Source of the DNA: Hyphomicrobiales bacterium
GTDB lineage: Bacteria > Pseudomonadota > Alphaproteobacteria > Rhizobiales > Rhizobiaceae
Assembly: GCA_900465675.1 (NCBI GenBank)
Contig: UBJR01000004.1
Coordinates: 1-64,000, forward strand
Reading direction: 5' to 3'
DNA: 64,000 nt
The position numbers were made by a program, and so were the translations under genes. How positions within the stretch are numbered: position 1 is the first letter of the stretch; each line of letters begins with the position of its first letter. Shown piece by piece: positions 17,731 to 27,205 of the stretch. The notes beneath the pieces are model-generated. The model searched no databases and was not told the DNA's origin. It saw nothing but the letters and a program-made list of their open reading frames with translations.

Positions 17731-17749
17731 AATGACTTGCATTATCATT
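17731..17749 (+). promoter_or_regulatory. Candidate metal-responsive operator upstream of mntH
   Basis: AATGA-N9-TCATT (17731-17749) in the 187-bp gap before mntH. It contains TGA-N9-TCA, the IRO-box form of RirA sites, and also resembles a degenerate Fur/Mur box. Rhizobial mntH or sit genes are known to be controlled by Mur (manganese) and iron regulators, so a repressor site here is plausible. Confidence 0.5.
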
Positions 17750-17792
17750 CTAATCGGTCATAGTGCGAGAATAGGAAACAGGTGGAAATGAC

Positions 17793-19133
17793 ATGGATGT
17801 TTTGAATCCGCAGAGAAAAGGCGGCTGGCGGTTCGACCGCGAGGAGGCTTCGCTCTCCGACGTCTATCGCAGCGTCAACACAAGACGCGACGGATCGAAA
17901 CTCCGCAGGATCGCCGCCTTCGCCGGTCCGGGCTACATGGTCGCGGTCGGCTATATGGACCCCGGCAACTGGGCGACGTCGCTCGCCGGCGGCTCAAAGT
18001 TCGGCTATGCGCTGCTGACGGTGGCGCTGCTGTCGAACCTGATGGCGATCGTGCTGCAATCGCTTTGCGCGCGTCTTGCCATCGCTTCCGGCCGAGATCT
18101 GGCGCAGGCCTGCCGCGATGCGTTTCCGAAGTGGGTTTCCATTCCACTCTGGGCATTCGCGGAAATCGCCATCATCGCCACCGATATCGCCGAGGTGATC
18201 GGCACAGCGATCGGCCTCAACCTGATCTTCGGCGTGCCGCTGGAACTCGGCGTGCTGATCACCGCACTCGACGTCTTCCTCATTCTCTATCTGCAGAAAA
18301 TGGGTTTCCGCTGGGTCGAGGCCTTCATCATCACCCTGCTCGGCGTCATAGCCGTCTGCTTCGGCGTACAGATCCTGCTCGCCGATCCGCAGTGGGGCGC
18401 CGTGCTGACCGGCTTCTTCCCGACGACCGAGATCGTCACCAATCCGGAGATGCTCTATCTGGCGCTCGGCATCCTTGGCGCCACCGTCATGCCGCATAAT
18501 CTCTACCTGCATTCCGGCATCGTGCAGACCCGCGACTTCGGCCACACGCTGCCGGAAAAGCGCGAGGCGCTGACGTTTGCGACGATCGACTCGACGGTTG
18601 CGCTGTGTTTCGCGCTGCTGATCAATGCCTCGATCCTGATCCTGGCCGCTGCCGCCTTCAATGCCAACGGCCAGACTGACGTGGTGGAACTCGGCGAAGC
18701 GCATTCGCTGCTGGCGCCGCTGCTCGGCCTTGCGATTGCCCCGACGCTGTTCGGTATCGCCCTGCTCTGCTGCGGCCTGAATTCGACGGTGACGGCAACG
18801 CTTGCCGGCCAGATCGTCATGGAAGGCTTCATCAAGATGAAGGTGCAGCCATGGGTGCGCCGTCTCGTCACCCGGGCGATCGCCATCATTCCCGCCGCCT
18901 TCGTCACCATCTGGTATGGCGATGCGGGGACGGCGGAACTGCTGATCCTTACGCAGGTGGTGCTCAGCCTGCAGCTCTCCTTCGCTGTCTTCCCGCTGGT
19001 AATGTTCACCGCCAGCAAGGCGAAGATGGGCGAGCTCGTGGCGCCCCGCTGGCTCTCGGCAATCGCCTATCTGATCGCCATCGTCATCGCCGGGCTGAAT
19101 ATCAAGCTGCTGCTGGATTTCGTGATCGGCTAA
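17793..19133 (+). CDS. mntH: Nramp divalent metal cation transporter
   Basis: 446 residues with about 11 membrane helices, importing Mn2+ (also Fe2+) with protons across the inner membrane. Metal-site motifs are present: DPGNWATS in TM1 (Asp and Asn ligands) and [13 protein letters not shown] in TM6 (Met ligand). A GGTGGA sequence lies upstream of the ATG. The gene stands alone and diverges from the S49 peptidase across a region with a TGA-N9-TCA dyad, so manganese- or iron-dependent repression is likely. Confidence 0.96.
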   Translation: MDVLNPQRKGGWRFDREEASLSDVYRSVNTRRDGSKLRRIAAFAGPGYMVAVGYMDPGNWATSLAGGSKFGYALLTVALLSNLMAIVLQSLCARLAIASGRDLAQACRDAFPKWVSIPLWAFAEIAIIATDIAEVIGTAIGLNLIFGVPLELGVLITALDVFLILYLQKMGFRWVEAFIITLLGVIAVCFGVQILLADPQWGAVLTGFFPTTEIVTNPEMLYLALGILGATVMPHNLYLHSGIVQTRDFGHTLPEKREALTFATIDSTVALCFALLINASILILAAAAFNANGQTDVVELGEAHSLLAPLLGLAIAPTLFGIALLCCGLNSTVTATLAGQIVMEGFIKMKVQPWVRRLVTRAIAIIPAAFVTIWYGDAGTAELLILTQVVLSLQLSFAVFPLVMFTASKAKMGELVAPRWLSAIAYLIAIVIAGLNIKLLLDFVIG

Positions 19134-19215
19134 CCTTCATGACGCAATTGCCATAACTGCGACCGATTTTCTTGAAAGCGACCAAGGCAAGGTCATTGCA
19201 CGATCCAAGCAGTTC

Positions 19216-19704
19216 TTGGCGGCTGCCGAGACCCTTATGCGATCCTCAGAATATGAGGATCGCCCGAAGCTGCTGTTAGCGCCAACTCTGCACCTAGCTG
19301 CGCATGGCATCGAGCTGTTGCTCAAGTTCCCTCACTTTCGAGCAGGAATGTCCGCAGGCGCTGTCGGATCTGCTTATGGCCATGATCTAAAGAAGCTGTG
19401 GGCCGATGAACGCGCTCGAACAATCAGGGAGCTAGCTAAAGATAGCGCAGTATTGGCCTGGGAAGCGGCGCGCGAAAGCGCTCGATGGGACGACGACTTC
19501 CGTGGCAGCCCCGAAGAACTTGTCGAGGAATTTCTATCCCGGCTTGCCGAACTGCATGGCAAAGACACAAACTTTGGCCTTCGCTACCTGCTTCCTGCGG
19601 CCGCAACCGGACCAAGGCCTGGGCTAATCGTTGACACATTTCTGGATGTCTCAGATCGGGTCCTCAAGAATCCGAGTCTGGCAGACCCTATGCGTGAGTT
19701 CTAA
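19216..19704 (+). CDS. Hypothetical protein with unclear start
   Basis: 162 residues from a TTG at 19216. It is mostly helical with no signal or membrane segment; features are LLLAPTLHLAAHGIELLLK and YGHDLKKLWADERA, somewhat like HEPN-type or AbiV-type helical proteins, though I do not claim this. The frame reads protein-like back to about 19141 (ITATDFLESDQGKVIARS) with no ATG, GTG or TTG, while an ATG at 19139 is in another frame and hits a stop after five codons. A 5' frameshift or a non-standard start is possible. GC is lower than in neighbours. The stop overlaps the end of the convergent methyltransferase gene. Confidence 0.55.
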   Translation: MAAAETLMRSSEYEDRPKLLLAPTLHLAAHGIELLLKFPHFRAGMSAGAVGSAYGHDLKKLWADERARTIRELAKDSAVLAWEAARESARWDDDFRGSPEELVEEFLSRLAELHGKDTNFGLRYLLPAAATGPRPGLIVDTFLDVSDRVLKNPSLADPMREF

Positions 19705-20477
19705 AGCCGCTCATAGGCCGCGCGGCCGTTGTTGAAATCATCGACGAGAGGGGAGAACTTGTGGCTCCCCTCTTCGTGCATGATCAGCGGCGCGCGCAGC
19801 GACAGCCGCGCCCGCGAACCCTTGATCGCGGTCACCAGGATGCGGACCGCGTTTTCGCCCTGGCGCGGATGGATGGCGGTGATCTCGATGCCGCCGAAGC
19901 GGCGGCCGCAGGAGGCGATGATCTCGGCGATCGATTCCGGGCGGGCGATCAGCGACAGCTGGCCGCCGGGGATCATGATGGCGCCGGCGGTGCGGATCCA
20001 GCTCTCGAACAGTCCTGATGTCATCGCATGCGCTTCCGCCTTCAGGGCATCGGGCGTCTTGCGGTCGCCTGCATCGTTGAAGGGCGGGTTCATGATGACG
20101 TGGTGGAAGACCTCGTCGAGCAGCCCGGCGTCGTTGCGGGCCTTGGCGGTCAGCGTCACATCGGCTTCGACGACGGAGACACGGCCCGCCATATGGGCAT
20201 TGTCGGGCAGCGCGATACTGCGCCTCGCATAATCGGCCATTTCGGACGAACGCTCGAACAGCACGGCTTGCGCCTTCGGCAGTCTCGACGCCACCGCAAG
20301 ACCGGCCGCCCCGGCACCCGCTCCGAGATCGGCGACCTTCATAGTCCTGTCGTCGGCAACCAATGCGGCGAGCAGCATGGCATCCATGCCCGAGCGATGA
20401 CCCCGGCCCTTCGGCTGGACGATATGGAAGCCGCCGCGGTGGAAGGCATCGATCGTTTCGGAAACCGCTGGCGCCAT
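19701..20477 (-). CDS. TrmN6-like SAM-dependent methyltransferase
   Basis: 258 residues from the ATG at 20477 (MAPAVSETIDAF). The Rossmann SAM site is ADLGAGAGAAGLAVA, and the catalytic motif IV is IMNPPFND, the NPPF form used by N6-adenine methyltransferases. The opening GGFHIVQPKGRGHRSGMDAM matches the YfiC/TrmN6 group that methylates adenine-37 of tRNA-Val; the exact target is inferred. It starts 5 bp after the stop of the DUF2007 gene, so the two form an operon. An in-frame start at 20561 would overlap that gene and is less likely. Confidence 0.85.
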   Translation of the reverse strand: MAPAVSETIDAFHRGGFHIVQPKGRGHRSGMDAMLLAALVADDRTMKVADLGAGAGAAGLAVASRLPKAQAVLFERSSEMADYARRSIALPDNAHMAGRVSVVEADVTLTAKARNDAGLLDEVFHHVIMNPPFNDAGDRKTPDALKAEAHAMTSGLFESWIRTAGAIMIPGGQLSLIARPESIAEIIASCGRRFGGIEITAIHPRQGENAVRILVTAIKGSRARLSLRAPLIMHEEGSHKFSPLVDDFNNGRAAYERL

Positions 20478-20481
20478 CGGC

Positions 20482-20709
20482 TCACTTTTCCGCGCGCAGC
20501 TCGTCGGCCAGACCGGCATCGGTGAGGATGCGGCGGGCCTGGGCGGCGCGCTCGTCGTCAACCAGCAGGCGGCGCGGCAGCATGCCGAGCGAACCTTCCA
20601 GAATGCTCATGCCCTGATCGGCCACGAAGCAGTGAATTCCGGCGTCCTTTAACAGGCTCTCCGCAAAAGAGAGCAGGACGGGATCGTTGGCGCGGATAAG
20701 TTCATGCAT
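20482..20709 (-). CDS. DUF2007 family protein
   Basis: 75 residues, matching the small DUF2007 family in length and fold pattern: MHELIRANDPVLLSFAESLL, GIHCFVADQGMS, PRRLLVDDERAAQARRIL. The domain resembles a signal-transducing ferredoxin-like fold of unknown function. It is the first gene of a two-gene unit with the methyltransferase and faces away from the polyprenyl synthase gene. Confidence 0.85.
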   Translation of the reverse strand: MHELIRANDPVLLSFAESLLKDAGIHCFVADQGMSILEGSLGMLPRRLLVDDERAAQARRILTDAGLADELRAEK

Positions 20710-20793
20710 TTGCGGTCAATTCCGTTTCAAATTTGCGCTACGCGACAATTCACCCCTTGCCGCTTCTCCCGCCCCTTTCTATTGTCGAACTCA

Positions 20794-21834
20794 ATGAGTG
20801 AACAGGAGTCCGGGTCGTTGGGCGTGGTCATACCGCTTGAAGAAAGCAAAAACAAACTGGCATCCGTCAAGCCGCTGGTCGATTTGACAAAGGCGGATAT
20901 GGATCGGGTGAACCAGCTTATCCTTTCCAAGGCCGGTTCCGACGTACAGATGATCCCGGAGGTTGCCAACCACCTGATCTCCTCCGGCGGCAAGCGTCTG
21001 CGCCCGATGCTGACGCTCGCATCGTCCTGTCTGTTCGGCTACAAGGGCGAAAACCACATCAAGCTCGCGACCTCGGTCGAATTCATGCACACGGCAACGC
21101 TCTTGCATGACGACGTGGTGGACGAAAGCGATCTGCGCCGCGGCAAGTCCACCGCCCGCACCATCTGGGGCAACCAAGCCAGCGTTCTGGTCGGCGACTT
21201 CCTGCTCGGCCAGGCCTTCCGCATGATGGTCGATGTCGGCTCGCTCGATGCGCTCGACGTTCTCTCATCGGCTGCCTGCGTCATCGCCGAGGGCGAAGTG
21301 CTGCAGCTTTCCGTCGCCAAGAACATGGAAACCACCGAGGACGACTATCTCTCGGTCATCCGCGCCAAGACGGCGGCTCTCTTTGCCGCGGCGGCCGAAG
21401 TCGGCCCGATCGTTGCCGAGGCCGGCAAGTCCGGCCGCAACGCGATGAAGTCCTACGGCATGAATCTCGGCCTCGCCTTCCAGCTGGTCGACGATGCGCT
21501 GGATTACGGCGGCAAGGCTGCTGATCTCGGCAAGAATGTCGGTGACGATTTCCGCGAGGGCAAGATCACCCTTCCTGTTATCCTGGCCTACCGCCGCGGC
21601 ACGCAGGAAGAGCGCGCCTTCTGGCGCGATGCGATCGAGGGCGGCAACAGCACCGATGCGAACCTCGAAAAGGCACTCGGCCTGATCACCAAATACGGCA
21701 CGCTGAACGATACGATCGCCCGGGCGGTCCACTATGGCACGATCGCGCGCGACGCCCTGGCGCCGCTTCCGGATACGCCCTGGAAATCGGCCATGATGGA
21801 AGTCATCGACTTCTGCATCGAGCGCGTCAACTAA
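20794..21834 (+). CDS. Polyprenyl (octa-/decaprenyl) diphosphate synthase
   Basis: 346 residues from the ATG at 20794 (MSEQESGSLG). It is an all-helical trans-prenyltransferase that elongates FPP with IPP to make the ubiquinone side chain. The first Asp-rich motif is LLHDDVVDESDLRRG and the second FQLVDDALDYGG; GGKRLRPMLTLA is the IPP-binding region. Rhizobia make Q10, so the product is probably decaprenyl diphosphate (inference). The open frame extends upstream to 20704 but overlaps the divergent DUF2007 start and is not protein-like there. Confidence 0.93.
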   Translation: MSEQESGSLGVVIPLEESKNKLASVKPLVDLTKADMDRVNQLILSKAGSDVQMIPEVANHLISSGGKRLRPMLTLASSCLFGYKGENHIKLATSVEFMHTATLLHDDVVDESDLRRGKSTARTIWGNQASVLVGDFLLGQAFRMMVDVGSLDALDVLSSAACVIAEGEVLQLSVAKNMETTEDDYLSVIRAKTAALFAAAAEVGPIVAEAGKSGRNAMKSYGMNLGLAFQLVDDALDYGGKAADLGKNVGDDFREGKITLPVILAYRRGTQEERAFWRDAIEGGNSTDANLEKALGLITKYGTLNDTIARAVHYGTIARDALAPLPDTPWKSAMMEVIDFCIERVN

Positions 21835-21964
21835 TCAAAGGTCTTTGATCGCGGGCTGATTTTGTTGCAGGGCCGCTTCAAAAAAGCCATCCTGTTGTGA
21901 ATCAGTCATCGCAGCTGATTTCGCGGCCGGAGCTTTGCCGGCTGCATTGAAGAGAGGTTTTCTA

Positions 21965-23797
21965 ATGCGGCAGAGATTTGCCATCCGTCTTCTTTCGAGC
22001 GCAGCCCTTGCAGCCGTCCTTTCGCTCGGCGCATTGACCGGCGCGCATGCCGAAGACGCGGCGAAGACGGAAGAAGCCAGCCCGACCGTGATGTTCGATC
22101 CGGATACGGTTTCCACCTTCTCCGGTGCCTTCCTTGCTGCCCGCACCGCCGATGTCGATCACGACTACAAGACGGCAATCGAGCTCTACAAGAAGGCGCT
22201 GCAGATCGAGCCGGGCAATCCGGAAATCCGCCAGCGCCTGATGATCTCGCTGCTGCTCAGCGGCGATTTCAAGGAAGGCGTCAAATACGCCAACGAACTT
22301 AAACTCGACCCGAGCATCGAGCGCGTGACGACGGTCGTGCGCAGCATGGATGCCGTCAGCCGCGGCGACTACAAGGGCGCCGAAGCGATCCTGAAATATG
22401 ATGGTCCGAACGATCTGGACCGGATGATGAACGACCTGCTGTCAGCCTGGTCGCGCCTTGGCGCCGGACGCGGCAAGGAAGCGCTGGCGATGGTCGAGAA
22501 GATGAAGGGACCGGACTGGTTCCGCATCTTCCAGAACTACCATGCCGGCGCGATCGCCATCGTCAACGGCAATATCGCCTCCGCTCGCAAGCATCTGAAC
22601 GATGCCGTGCTCGACAAGGATGGCGGCGCGACCGCGCCCGACACTTTCATGCGCTCGATCATGGCGCTGGCACGCCTCGAGGCATCGCAGGGCAATAAGC
22701 AGAAGGCACTGGATGCCATCTCCGTCGGCGATAACCTGCTGCCGAACTATGCGCCGCTGAAGGCGCTGCGCCAGAGCATCGAAAGCGGCGAAAAGCCGAA
22801 GCAGCAGGTCGAGAACGCTGCACAGGGTGCGGCTGCCGTGCTCTTCTCCGTCGGCGCCGCGCTGAACCGCGATGGTGCCGAAGACATCGTTTCGCTCTAC
22901 CTGCAGACCGCCAATGCGCTTGATCCCGACAGCCCCGATACGCTGGTTCTGCTCGGCGGCATTGCCGAGAAGCAGGAACAGATGGACCGCGCCATCGAGT
23001 TCTATCAGAAGGTTCCGGCGGATTCGCCGATGCGCCGCATCTCGGAACTGCAGCTCGGCCTGGCGCTCGCCCAAGGCGGCAAGGTTGACGAGGCCCGCAA
23101 GCATCTGCAGCAGCTGATCACCTCCGACCCGAGCGATATCCGCAGCTACCTCGCCTATGGCAGCGTCCTCTCGGACGCCAAGGACTATCCGGCGATGGCA
23201 GCCAATTACGACAAGGCCGTCGAGGCAATCGGCGCGCTGCCGGGCCGCTCCGACTGGACCGTGTTCTTCCAGCGCGGCATCGCCTATGAGCGGCTGAAGA
23301 AGTGGGATCAGGCCGAGCCGAATTTCCGCAAGGCGCTGGAGCTCAATCCGGACCAGCCGCAGGTTCTGAACTATCTGGGCTATTCCTGGATCGACATGAA
23401 CAAGAACCTCGACGAAGGCCTGACGATGATCAAGAAGGCCGTCGATCTGCGCCCTGACGACGGCTACATCATCGACTCGCTGGGCTGGGCCTACTACCGC
23501 CTCAACCGTTTCGACGACGCCGTCGGTGAGTTGGAGAAGGCCGCTGAAATCAAGGCTGGCGACGCGACGATCAACGACCACCTCGGCGACGCCTACTGGC
23601 ATGTCGGCCGCAAGCTCGAGGCCGTCTATCAGTGGAACCGGGCGCTGAACTCGCAGCCCGAGGAAGCCGAGATCCCGAAGATCAAGGACAAGATCGCCAA
23701 CGGCCTGAAGCCCGAGAACGACGACGCCAAGTCTGCGGACAAGAAGCAGCCGGACCCGGCGCCGGTCGCTCCGCCGCCTGTCGACAAGAAGTCCTGA
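21965..23797 (+). CDS. Exported tetratricopeptide repeat protein
   Basis: 610 residues. A signal peptide of about 29 residues (MRQRFAIRLLSSAALAA to AHA-ED) is followed by many TPR units, for example DHDYKTAIELYKKALQIEPG near 65, then a series around 310-550 (KWDQAEPNFRKALELNPDQP, LDEGLTMIKKAVDLRPDD). The C-terminus is Lys/Pro-rich and disordered. Probably a periplasmic or envelope scaffold for protein complexes; partner unknown. GAGAGG precedes the ATG. The stop is 6 bp before ispE, so the two are co-transcribed. Confidence 0.92.
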   Translation: MRQRFAIRLLSSAALAAVLSLGALTGAHAEDAAKTEEASPTVMFDPDTVSTFSGAFLAARTADVDHDYKTAIELYKKALQIEPGNPEIRQRLMISLLLSGDFKEGVKYANELKLDPSIERVTTVVRSMDAVSRGDYKGAEAILKYDGPNDLDRMMNDLLSAWSRLGAGRGKEALAMVEKMKGPDWFRIFQNYHAGAIAIVNGNIASARKHLNDAVLDKDGGATAPDTFMRSIMALARLEASQGNKQKALDAISVGDNLLPNYAPLKALRQSIESGEKPKQQVENAAQGAAAVLFSVGAALNRDGAEDIVSLYLQTANALDPDSPDTLVLLGGIAEKQEQMDRAIEFYQKVPADSPMRRISELQLGLALAQGGKVDEARKHLQQLITSDPSDIRSYLAYGSVLSDAKDYPAMAANYDKAVEAIGALPGRSDWTVFFQRGIAYERLKKWDQAEPNFRKALELNPDQPQVLNYLGYSWIDMNKNLDEGLTMIKKAVDLRPDDGYIIDSLGWAYYRLNRFDDAVGELEKAAEIKAGDATINDHLGDAYWHVGRKLEAVYQWNRALNSQPEEAEIPKIKDKIANGLKPENDDAKSADKKQPDPAPVAPPPVDKKS

Positions 23798-23803
23798 TAG
23801 CGC

Positions 23804-24682
23804 ATGCCGGATGCGGAGAGCCGCCGTTTCACGGTGACTGAAGACGCGCCTGCGAAAATCAATCTGGCCCTGCATGTGACGGGCCAGAGAGACGATGGTT
23901 ACCATCTGCTCGACATGCTGGTGACCTTCACGGCGCATGGCGACCGGCTGAGCTTTACTTCTGCCGATAGAGACGGCTTTACCTTGGGCGGGCGCTTTGC
24001 CGCTGACCTCGGCGGCGAGCCGGGCAGCAATCTGGTACTGAGGGCGCGCGATCTTCTGCGTCAGGCGGTGCTTGCCCAGGGCGGCCATGCGCCCGCCGTT
24101 ACCATCCGTCTTGAGAAAAACCTACCCATCGCTTCAGGGATCGGTGGCGGCTCGGCCGATGCGGCTGCGGCGCTGCGCGGATTGCAGCGGTTCTGGAATG
24201 TCCGCGTACCCGCCGATCAGCTCGCCGCGCTGGCGCTGCAGCTTGGCGCCGATGTGCCGATGTGCCTGGAAAGCAGGCCGCTGATTGCCCGCGGCATCGG
24301 CGAGGAGATCGAGCGCGTCGCCCTCCCCCGGCTGTTCCTGGTTTTGGCCAACCCTTTGAAAGCGGTTTCGACTCCTGCGATTTTCCGGCTGCTGACGGAG
24401 AAGAACAATCCGCCGCTCGACCTTTCTGGCGACTGGATGCAGGCGATTGCCGCCAACCGCAACGACCTCGAGCCGCTGGCCCGCAGCCTGACCCCTGAGA
24501 TCGGCAAGATCGCCGGGCTACTTGCCGATTGCGGCGCCGCGCTCGTGCGCATGTCCGGCTCCGGCGCCACATGCTTTGGCATCTTCCCCTCCCTTGCGGC
24601 GGCTGAAGCGGCCGAGCAGCAGCTTCACAGGCTGCGGCCGGACTGGTATTTCCAGGCAACGGAAACAGCCGCGGGAGAGTGA
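23804..24682 (+). CDS. ispE: 4-(cytidine 5'-diphospho)-2-C-methyl-D-erythritol kinase
   Basis: 292 residues, full length. It phosphorylates CDP-ME with ATP in the non-mevalonate route to isoprenoid precursors, the same precursors used by the polyprenyl synthase two genes upstream. GHMP-kinase signs are APAKINLALHVTGQRDDGYH and the phosphate loop PIASGIGGGSADAAAAL, with MSGSGATCFGIF near the C-terminus. It lies 6 bp after the TPR gene and 1 bp before moaB. Confidence 0.95.
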   Translation: MPDAESRRFTVTEDAPAKINLALHVTGQRDDGYHLLDMLVTFTAHGDRLSFTSADRDGFTLGGRFAADLGGEPGSNLVLRARDLLRQAVLAQGGHAPAVTIRLEKNLPIASGIGGGSADAAAALRGLQRFWNVRVPADQLAALALQLGADVPMCLESRPLIARGIGEEIERVALPRLFLVLANPLKAVSTPAIFRLLTEKNNPPLDLSGDWMQAIAANRNDLEPLARSLTPEIGKIAGLLADCGAALVRMSGSGATCFGIFPSLAAAEAAEQQLHRLRPDWYFQATETAAGE

Positions 24683-24683
24683 C

Positions 24684-25229
24684 ATGCCTGGCATAGACGA
24701 AAACCGCCCGTTCATCCCCGTCGGCATCGCCGTGCTGACCGTCTCCGATACCCGCAGCCTGGAGAACGACAAGTCGGGCGATACGCTGGCTGCCCGCATC
24801 GCCGAGGCTGGTCACAAGCTCATCGACCGCGCCATCGTGCAGGATGACAGACAGGCGATCGCAGCGCGCGTAAAGGCCTGGACGGAGACCGACGGCATCG
24901 ACGTCGTCATCACCACCGGCGGAACCGGCTTTACCGGCCGCGACGTGACGCCTGAAGCGCTGGAGCCGCTGTTCGAGAAGCGCATGGACGGCTTCTCGGA
25001 GGTGTTTCACCGCATCTCCTATGACAAGATCGGCACCTCGACGATCCAGTCACGCGCCACCGCAGGCGTTGCCAATGCCACCTTCATCTTCGTGCTGCCG
25101 GGCTCTCCCGGCGCCTGCAAGGATGCCTGGGACGGGATATTGAAGGCACAGCTCGACTACCGGCACATGCCCTGCAATTTCGTGGAGATCATGCCGCGGC
25201 TCGACGAGCATCTGAAGCGCGGCGGCTGA
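24684..25229 (+). CDS. moaB: Molybdenum cofactor biosynthesis protein B
   Basis: 181 residues of the MoaB/MogA fold, which adenylates molybdopterin before metal insertion. Signatures are IAVLTVSDTRSLENDKSGD, TTGGTGFTGRDVTPEAL and LPGSPGACKDAWDGIL. The ATG at 24684 follows the ispE stop by one base, with GGGAGAG just upstream, so translation is probably coupled. An earlier in-frame start inside ispE exists but is not credible. Confidence 0.94.
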   Translation: MPGIDENRPFIPVGIAVLTVSDTRSLENDKSGDTLAARIAEAGHKLIDRAIVQDDRQAIAARVKAWTETDGIDVVITTGGTGFTGRDVTPEALEPLFEKRMDGFSEVFHRISYDKIGTSTIQSRATAGVANATFIFVLPGSPGACKDAWDGILKAQLDYRHMPCNFVEIMPRLDEHLKRGG

Positions 25230-25239
25230 TTCCCGAGGC

Positions 25240-25758
25240 TTAGCGCGCCGCGCGCGCCACCCAGGAAGGAATCAATTCACTGGAAAGCTGCCTGAGCTTC
25301 TGCCCCTTGGGAAATTCCGACAGCCGCATGCCGCTCTTTGCCGAGGCGATCGCCTGGTTCTTGGGGACAAGATAGGCAAGCTCCAGCGGCGGCACCGAGC
25401 GGCCGAGACGCTGCAGCAGCGGACGGCGATAGGCACGCGAGGCGGTGAAGCGGGCGGGCAATCTGTTCAGCGCCACATATTCGGCGATCTCGTCGATCCA
25501 GCCAGCCTGCGGGCGTGCGCCGGGCTCGACGAAGAGCAGCCATTCGCCACGCGCCGAGCGCAATATGTCATTGATATCCCACTCAGAATGAAAGCGGCAA
25601 CCGGCCGCGTCCGCCACCCGCGAAGTGCCGTCTCGCGAGCCGTGATCAAGCACCACGACATCGCTGACAAGGCCTTCGACCGCGCCTGCAACCAGCACCG
25701 ATAACGTCTGCGCCAGCTCCGGTTCCTGATCCTGGCACTCGAGAACAACTGTCAACAT
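25240..25758 (-). CDS. Short GT2-like glycosyltransferase domain protein
   Basis: 172 residues with the start of a GT-A fold: MLTVVLECQDQEPELAQTLS and VVVLDHGSRDGTSRVADAAG, followed by GEWLLFVEPGARPQAGWIDE. Normal family 2 enzymes are longer and carry a DxD motif; none is obvious here, and the C-terminal half is short and basic. It may be a degenerate or specialised member. It diverges from the radical SAM gene and its start is 55 bp from the LexA box, so it could share that control. Confidence 0.75.
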   Translation of the reverse strand: MLTVVLECQDQEPELAQTLSVLVAGAVEGLVSDVVVLDHGSRDGTSRVADAAGCRFHSEWDINDILRSARGEWLLFVEPGARPQAGWIDEIAEYVALNRLPARFTASRAYRRPLLQRLGRSVPPLELAYLVPKNQAIASAKSGMRLSEFPKGQKLRQLSSELIPSWVARAAR

Positions 25759-25812
25759 TGCCTATTTATAATGCGCCGCACAAAACTTTGCCAGCGCGAC
25801 TTTCCTCATTTT

Positions 25813-25827
25813 GTTCTTGCATTGTTC
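25813..25827. promoter_or_regulatory. LexA box (SOS operator)
   Basis: GTTC at 25813-25816 and GTTC at 25824-25827 are separated by exactly seven bases (TTGCATT). This is a perfect match to the alphaproteobacterial LexA site GTTC-N7-GTTC. It lies 69 bp upstream of the radical SAM gene and 55 bp from the divergent glycosyltransferase start. Confidence 0.8.
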
Positions 25828-25896
25828 TCTTTTTCTGATTAGGAATTTAATCATCAAGAACGGGCGAAGGCAACGCCTCCGCTGCGGGAGAATCCG

Positions 25897-27054
25897 ATGA
25901 ACGAACAGTCCCTTGCAGGGCAGGCCGCGTTCGCGCCTGCCAACACGGCAGATATTGCCGAAGCGCTGATCGCCCAGTCTGGCCTGCGCGTGGATGCCGA
26001 ACGCCGCCGCGGACGCGGTGCCGGGCTCAATCCCGGCGGTCGGTTCGAGCCGCAGAGCCGCGAGGCCTTCGACGACGGCTGGCAGACGCTGGAAGAACTG
26101 CCGCCCTTCAAAACCGAAGTGCAGATCGAAAAGCCGCGCACCGCGATCACCCGCAACGAGTCGCCCGACATTCCCTTCGACCGGTCGATCAACCCCTATC
26201 GCGGCTGCGAGCATGGCTGCATCTATTGCTTCGCCCGGCCGAGCCACGCCTATATGGGGCTTTCGGCGGGGCTTGATTTCGAGGCCAAGCTCTTTGCCAA
26301 GCCGGATGCCGCCAAGCTTCTGGAACGCGAACTTGCAAAGCCCGGTTACAAGCCGCGGGTAATCGCGATCGGCACCAATACAGATCCCTATCAGCCGATC
26401 GAGAAGGAATGGCGCATCATGCGGCAGATCCTCGAGGTGCTCGACAAGGCCAATCATCCTGTCTCGATCGTCACCAAGTCGGCGATGATCATGCGCGATA
26501 TCGATATCCTGAAAAGCATGGCGGAACGCGGCCTGGTGCGCGCCTCGCTGTCGGTGACGACGCTCGACCGCAAGCTTGCCCGGACCATGGAGCCGCGCGC
26601 CTCGACGCCGCCACGACGGCTGGAAGCGATCCATGCTCTGAGCGACGCCGGTATCCCGACCTCCGTCATGGCCGCCCCTGTGATCCCGGCGCTGAACGAC
26701 CACGAGATCGAACGCATTCTCGATGCCGCGCATGCTGCCGGTGCGCGCGAGGCGGGCTATGTCATCCTGCGGCTGCCGCTGGAGGTCTCGCCGCTGTTTC
26801 GCGACTGGCTGCTGCAGCATTACCCGGATCGCTACCGGCACGTCATGTCGCTGGTGCGCTCGATGCGCGGCGGCAAGGATTACGACGCCGATTTCGGCAA
26901 GCGGATGAAGGGTGCCGGCCCCTACGCCTGGCAGATTGCCCGGCGCTTCGAGATGGCCACCAAGCGGCTCGGCATGGTCAGGCGCAGCATGCCGCTGCGC
27001 GACGATCTCTTCGTGCCGCCTGACGGCAGCGGCGTGCAGCTGTCGCTGCTTTGA
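25897..27054 (+). CDS. PA0069-family radical SAM protein (SplB-like)
   Basis: 385 residues. The 4Fe-4S/SAM motif is CxxxCxYC in [17 protein letters not shown], near residue 105. After it come [18 protein letters not shown] and [17 protein letters not shown], typical of the family related to spore photoproduct lyase. The N-terminal 60 residues are basic and disordered. The reaction is unknown; relatives repair thymine spore photoproduct. A perfect LexA box 69 bp upstream supports a DNA-damage role. Single gene, followed by rnhB in the same direction after 220 bp. Confidence 0.92.
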   Translation: MNEQSLAGQAAFAPANTADIAEALIAQSGLRVDAERRRGRGAGLNPGGRFEPQSREAFDDGWQTLEELPPFKTEVQIEKPRTAITRNESPDIPFDRSINPYRGCEHGCIYCFARPSHAYMGLSAGLDFEAKLFAKPDAAKLLERELAKPGYKPRVIAIGTNTDPYQPIEKEWRIMRQILEVLDKANHPVSIVTKSAMIMRDIDILKSMAERGLVRASLSVTTLDRKLARTMEPRASTPPRRLEAIHALSDAGIPTSVMAAPVIPALNDHEIERILDAAHAAGAREAGYVILRLPLEVSPLFRDWLLQHYPDRYRHVMSLVRSMRGGKDYDADFGKRMKGAGPYAWQIARRFEMATKRLGMVRRSMPLRDDLFVPPDGSGVQLSLL

Positions 27055-27205
27055 AGCTTCCCGCCCGCTGGCACGGGCGCGAGGAGAAACGGCACGTCCG
27101 TTTCGAACGGCAGGCAGACGATGCCTGCTGAGGAATTACCCGCAGGAGACCGCCGCCCTGGTCTCTTGCACGCCGCGAATGGGTCCCCTGCCCCTTCGCG
27201 GTCCT

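Noticed and set aside
21835..21909. 24-codon minus-strand ORF beginning MTDSQQDGFF
   Set aside because: Protein-like composition, but no ribosome site, very short, and its end coincides with a small palindrome after the polyprenyl synthase stop.
22442..24088. Minus-strand open frame of 548 codons
   Set aside because: It is antisense to the TPR protein and ispE, with no domain and no start context.
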